DNA of 25,791 nt from Clostridia bacterium (GTDB lineage Bacteria; Bacillota; Clostridia; Christensenellales; Aristaeellaceae): contig CAAGFE010000025.1 of NCBI GenBank assembly GCA_900769075.1, positions 1 through 25,791 of the forward strand, given 5' to 3'. This document shows, one piece after another, positions 22,888-25,791 of this stretch; the first letter of the stretch is position 1, and the number at the start of each line of letters is the position of its first letter. The translations under genes and the position numbers were made by a program. The notes under the pieces were generated by a model. That model did no database searches. It saw only the letters and a list, made by a program, of their open reading frames with translations, and was not told where the DNA came from.

Positions 22888-23080
22888 ACTCCCTCAGTCA
22901 TCGCCTTACGGCGCTGCCAGCTCCCTCGAGAGGGAGCCTTTTGGTCGTCGCCCAGCTCAGCTTTCTCTCCCAGTAATGCACTCATTGAGAGAACAGTCAA
23001 CTCCGGCAGGTACAAAGCCTCCCTCTCGAGGGAGGTGGATTCGTGAGCGGATGAAATCCGCGAACGAAGACGGAGGGAGT
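22888..23080. mobile_element. MITE-like element with long inverted ends
   Basis: About 193 bases bounded by ACTCCCTCAGTC and GACGGAGGGAGT (11 of 12 complementary). Each end is an inverted copy of one unit: the terminal 12-mer, a short hairpin (CGCC/GGCG on the left, GCGGAT/ATCCGC on the right), then a near-palindrome of CTCCCTC/GAGGGAG type (22920-22937 and 23018-23035), then CTT or AAG. The central ~75 bases are unique and encode nothing. No clear target duplication is visible. A single unit of the same family occurs at 25053-25106. It sits nine bases after the glnS stop. Confidence 0.75.
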
Positions 23081-23089
23081 TCGCTCCCC

Positions 23090-24826
23090 TTACAGCTTCA
23101 TGCCGTTGAGTTCCACGGTGCGGTTGAACACGGGCAGCTCATTGGTGGAGTCGGGATCCTTGCAGAAGTACCCCACGCGCACAAACTGGAAGCTGGTGCC
23201 CACCGCGCAGTCGCGGATGGCAGGCTCGGCATAGCCGTGGAGGATGGTCAGGGTGTTGGGGGAAATCTTCTTCAGGAAGTCGTAATCCTTGCGGGTCAGG
23301 GCGTCGGTTTCCTCGGCGGTTTCCTCCTCGGCCTCGGCGGCGTCCTCCTCGGCCGCTTCTTCCTCCTCCTCGGCGCCTTCCTCCGGCAGCAGCGGCTCGT
23401 ACAGGCGCGCCTCGAAGGGCACCGCGTCCTCCGCGTTCACCCAGTGCAGCACCTTACCCTTGATCTTGCGGGCAGCGCCCTCGCAGCCGGCGAAGGAGTC
23501 GAAGTCCACCGTGCAGTGAATCTCGACGATGCTGCCCTCCGCATCCTTCACGCAGCCCTCGCACTTGACGATGCAGGCCCCCTTCAGGCGCACCTCAAAG
23601 CCGGGGTACATGCGCTGGAACTTGTTCGCGGGCACCTCCATGAAGTCCTCCGCGTCGATGTAGATCTCGCGGCTGAGGGTGACGGTGTGGGTGCCCATTT
23701 CGGGCTTCTTGGGGTGATTTTCCACCGTCAGCTCGCGCTTTTCGCCCTCGGGCCAGTTGGTCAGCACCACCTTGACGGGCCGCAAAACGGCGGACACGCG
23801 GGCGGCGTTGGCGTCCAGATCCTGGCGCACGCAGGCCTCCAGCACGGCGGTATCCACGGTGGAATCCGCCTTCGAAAGGCCGATGCGGCTGATGAAATCC
23901 CGGATGGCGGCGGCGGTGTAGCCGCGGCGGCGCAGGGCGCTCAGGGTGGGCATGCGGGGATCGTCCCACCCGCGGACGTAGCCGCCCTCCACCAGGGCGC
24001 GCAGCTTGCGCTTGCTCATCACCGTGCGGGTCATGTTGAGGCGGGCGAACTCGATCTGCCGGGGCTTGGCGGGCAGCATGTGGGCGCTGTGCTCCACCAC
24101 CCAGTCGTACAGGGGGCGGTGAATCTCATATTCCAGGGAGCAGAGGGAGTGGCTGATGCCCTCCAGCGCGTCGCCGATGGGATGGGCAAAGTCGTACATG
24201 GGGTAGATGCACCACTTGCTGCCGGTGCGCCAATGCTCCTTGTACAGGATACGGTACATGGCGGGATCGCGCATGACGATGTTGGGGGAGGCCATGTCGA
24301 TCTTGGCGCGCAGGGTATAGGAGCCCTCGGGGAACTCGCCGGCCTTCATGCGGCGGAACAGGTCGAGGGATTCCTCCCAGGGGCGGTCGCGCCAGGGGGA
24401 ATTCTTGCCGGGCTTGGTCAGCGTGCCGCGGTATTCGCGCATCTGCTCCTTGTCCAGCTCGTCCACATAGGCCAGGCCGCGCTTGATCCAGTCCTCGGCG
24501 ATCTCGTAGCACTTGTCGTAGTAATCGGAGGCATAGTACAGTCCGCCGGTCCAGGTGAAGCCGAGCCAGTTGATGTCGCGCTTGATGGCCTCGACGTACT
24601 CGGTGTCCTCCTTGGCAGGGTTGGTATCGTCAAAGCGCAGATTGGCCAGGCCCCCGTACTTTTCCGCCGTCAGGAAGTCCATGATCAGCGCCTTGCAGTG
24701 GCCGATGTGCATATATCCATTGGGTTCGGGAGGGAAACGGGTGTGCACCTGGGTGTAGCGGCCGCTCTCCAGGTCCTGGTCGATCGCATCCCAAATGAAA
24801 TTGCTGCGCGTCGTCGTTTCTTCCAT
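23090..24826 (-). CDS. glnS: Glutaminyl-tRNA synthetase with acidic insertion
   Basis: Class I synthetase that charges tRNA-Gln directly. 578 residues. The N-terminus NFIWDAIDQDLESGRY and the catalytic motif PPEPNGYMHIGHCKA (His40-Ile-Gly-His43) are GlnRS-specific, and the KMSKS-equivalent VMSK is at 269-272. RRRGYTAAAIRDFISRIGLSKADS and the two beta-barrel anticodon-binding domains follow. Within the second barrel, residues about 481-508 are an almost pure Glu/Ala/Asp stretch that E. coli GlnRS lacks; the fold resumes at DYDFLKKISPNTLTI. The ATG at 24826 follows GGAGGAGG; an in-frame extension upstream would run through the promoter. Clostridia usually make Gln-tRNA through GatCAB, so a GlnRS here may have been acquired by transfer. 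Confidence 0.96.
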   Translation of the reverse strand: MEETTTRSNFIWDAIDQDLESGRYTQVHTRFPPEPNGYMHIGHCKALIMDFLTAEKYGGLANLRFDDTNPAKEDTEYVEAIKRDINWLGFTWTGGLYYASDYYDKCYEIAEDWIKRGLAYVDELDKEQMREYRGTLTKPGKNSPWRDRPWEESLDLFRRMKAGEFPEGSYTLRAKIDMASPNIVMRDPAMYRILYKEHWRTGSKWCIYPMYDFAHPIGDALEGISHSLCSLEYEIHRPLYDWVVEHSAHMLPAKPRQIEFARLNMTRTVMSKRKLRALVEGGYVRGWDDPRMPTLSALRRRGYTAAAIRDFISRIGLSKADSTVDTAVLEACVRQDLDANAARVSAVLRPVKVVLTNWPEGEKRELTVENHPKKPEMGTHTVTLSREIYIDAEDFMEVPANKFQRMYPGFEVRLKGACIVKCEGCVKDAEGSIVEIHCTVDFDSFAGCEGAARKIKGKVLHWVNAEDAVPFEARLYEPLLPEEGAEEEEEAAEEDAAEAEEETAEETDALTRKDYDFLKKISPNTLTILHGYAEPAIRDCAVGTSFQFVRVGYFCKDPDSTNELPVFNRTVELNGMKL

Positions 24827-24925
24827 ACGAATCCTCCTCCATATTTTCACGCAGAAGCCCTCTGCTGCGGTGGTGTTCCGGTGCAAAACGGGGCAGAATG
24901 CAATGCGCCCATGATGCATTTTTAC

Positions 24926-24954
24926 ATTATACTTGGTATGGGAACGGATTGCAA
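24926..24954 (-). promoter_or_regulatory. Promoter of glnS
   Basis: On the minus strand, TTGCAA (24949-24954), 17-base spacer and perfect TATAAT (24926-24931). The leader of about 90 bases contains the small inverted repeat AATGCA/TGCATT near its 5' end but none of the T-box hallmarks. Confidence 0.8.
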
Positions 24955-25007
24955 GGGGGCGCGGAAAAAATCGGCAGAGGGCCGCTCTGGGGAGATAAAT
25001 TCCGCTT

Positions 25008-25020
25008 CTGCGGCTGCACC
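25008..25020. repeat. GCGGCTGCACC core motif, solitary copy
   Basis: CTGCGGCTGCACC, the same core as at 3406-3418 and 3448-3460; a fourth copy is at 25133-25145. Here it is upstream of glnS, between the promoter and the solo MITE end. Confidence 0.6.
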
Positions 25021-25052
25021 GAAGCCCGTATAGGGGCCAGCGTTGCAGAACC

Positions 25053-25106
25053 ACTCCTTCCGTCATCCCGCAAGCGGGATGCCACCTCCCTCCAGGAGGG
25101 AGGCTT
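25053..25106. mobile_element. Solo end unit of the MITE-like family
   Basis: ACTCCTTCCGTC, a perfect hairpin ATCCCGC-AA-GCGGGAT, then CCTCCCTCC-A-GGAGGGAGG and CTT. This is one terminal unit of the element at 22888-23080, with a different but still perfectly paired first hairpin. No second end is found nearby. Confidence 0.65.
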
Positions 25107-25164
25107 AGCAAGTGCACCTACCCCCAGCCCTCCGGCGGCTGCACCCAAACCTGAGAGAGAACCC

Positions 25165-25265
25165 GTGCGGCGATTCTGCGAAGATTGCTTCCGCGTTCAC
25201 GCGGAATTCAAAGCAATCCTGAGCAGCCAGAGCCGCCACCCTATGCAGCCGCCCTCCAACACCTC
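25165..25265. repeat. Dispersed ~100-bp repeat, copy 2
   Basis: Direct copy of 3479-3580. The nested hairpin is kept: GATTGC/GCAATC outside TTCCGCG/CGCGGAA, with the loop changed from TTTA to TTCA. As in copy 1, it is preceded by a GCGGCTGCACC core (25133-25145). Confidence 0.85.
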
Positions 25266-25623
25266 GCAAGCAGTTTTGTCAAGGGATATTCCGCCACATA
25301 CTGTAGAAAAATGCAGAAAAATGCAACTGTATTACAGATGTGGCATACCGAAGCTGAAACAGAAATCCCACGAGATAGATTTGTCTTCAACAAATTTTTG
25401 GCTCAGTGCGCATGGAACAATCTACGCCGCCATGCGCATCTTCTATTCGGCTTCAGGCGTTGTTGACATTGGTTTTCTCCATGCGGGGCCATTAAACTGT
25501 CAGAATCGAAAAACTGCATGGACAAAACTGGCTGATATTCTGCCGGAATCGGCGATTCTCCTGATCCTTTTGTTTCGTTTCAAAAATGGAAGGAGGATTC
25601 CCATCCGTTACCATCGCTTTCTT

Positions 25624-25656
25624 GAGCCGGCCAGGTCATTCCCTGGTCGGCTTTTC
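25624..25656 (+). terminator. Rho-independent terminator, plus strand
   Basis: A stem of ten to twelve pairs (GCCGGCCAGG with CCTGGTCGGC, one G-T pair, 6-base loop) is followed by TTTTCT. There is no identified plus-strand gene before it, so it may end a short RNA or a degraded gene. Confidence 0.55.
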
Positions 25657-25704
25657 TGATGATTGCCCGCGCATTCGTCCTCACCGTATCGCTGTCACCG
25701 GGAT

Positions 25705-25791
25705 TCATGTTAAGCCTGCTCCGCATGTTCGAGCAGCGAGCTTCATCATTACAGAGAAATCAGGAACATCATCAAGCTTTTTTATTTGGGA
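25705..25791 (-). CDS. Possible 3' end of an unknown gene entering from the right edge
   Basis: The minus strand is open from the edge to a TGA at 25705, giving 28 residues ending VMMKLAARTCGAGLT. The TGA overlaps an ATG of a 42-residue frame (25580-25708). The overlap looks like translational coupling, but the third codon positions are AT-rich, and other frames here are also open. I cannot name either product. Confidence 0.2.
   Translation of the reverse strand, partial: SQIKKLDDVPDFSVMMKLAARTCGAGLT

Larger units (their letters stand above)
25266..25791. other. AT-richer stretch without an assignable gene
   Basis: About 525 bases clearly lower in GC than the rest of the window. On the plus strand no frame combines a ribosome site with a recognisable product. 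On the minus strand, a frame entering from the right edge ends at 25705 (28 residues, ...VMMKLAARTCGAGLT). A 42-residue frame (25580-25708) starts in an ATGA overlap with that stop. Both have codon use unlike the neighbouring genes, and I do not recognise them. A terminator-like hairpin at 25624-25656 points rightward. Confidence 0.4.

Noticed and set aside
24827..24925. T-box riboswitch in the glnS leader
   Set aside because: The leader is only about 90 bases and lacks a T-box sequence, a specifier stem and a terminator/antiterminator pair. The gltX leader also lacks them.
24898..25659. A 253-codon plus-strand frame over the repeat cluster
   Set aside because: It crosses the glnS promoter, the solo MITE unit and the 100-bp repeat, has no ribosome site, and gives no recognisable protein.

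Overview
The window is a GC-rich, gene-dense chromosomal stretch from what looks like a spore-forming member of the Clostridia (Firmicutes/Bacillota). The reasons are a YunB sporulation protein, an SMC of Bacillus size, a YczE-type membrane protein, orphan ECF transporter S components, strong AGGAGG ribosome sites, and intergenic hairpin and MITE-like repeats typical of GC-rich gut Clostridia. A closer placement (for example Christensenellales) is only a guess. No rRNA, tRNA or CRISPR array is visible.

Layout. Positions 1-7330, minus strand: smc, then prfC (release factor 3), then the 5' three quarters of typA/bipA, which runs off the left edge. smc and prfC are separated by about 0.5 kb of repeats, and prfC has its own promoter. 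prfC and typA are separated by six back-to-back hairpins. Positions 7457-9070, plus strand: a YczE-like membrane protein and a DMT-family exporter. Positions 9137-9802, minus strand: yunB. Positions 9860-16546, plus strand: one probable operon from a clear promoter, holding a class A penicillin-binding protein, a small PD-(D/E)XK nuclease-like protein, an SNF2 helicase-like ATPase, a pentapeptide-repeat protein and a Nudix-HAD fusion, with overlapping or closely spaced genes. Positions 16532-19371, plus strand: a secreted L,D-transpeptidase and a CvpA-family membrane protein with their own promoter. Positions 19372-19806: a non-coding, highly structured stretch. Positions 19807-21002, minus strand: two ECF transporter S components behind a consensus promoter and a long leader hairpin. 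Positions 21018-24954, minus strand: glnS, a MITE-like element, a DUF559 nuclease-fold protein and gltX, probably one transcription unit with the MITE inside it. Positions 24955-25791: more repeat copies, then an AT-richer stretch with no gene I can name.

How the genes fit together. Three groups are housekeeping: chromosome organisation and translation (smc, prfC, typA, glnS, gltX), cell-wall synthesis and cross-linking (PBP1A, L,D-transpeptidase, CvpA neighbour), and membrane transport. The most unusual content is (a) the nuclease / SNF2 / pentapeptide-repeat cassette translationally coupled to a penicillin-binding protein, (b) a nucleotide-pool enzyme fusion (Nudix plus HAD), (c) a DUF559 protein whose stop overlaps the start of gltX, (d) an smc gene whose only sensible start codon is CTG, and (e) several families of dispersed hairpin repeats, two of which keep their flanking sequence while the stem sequence changes on both arms.
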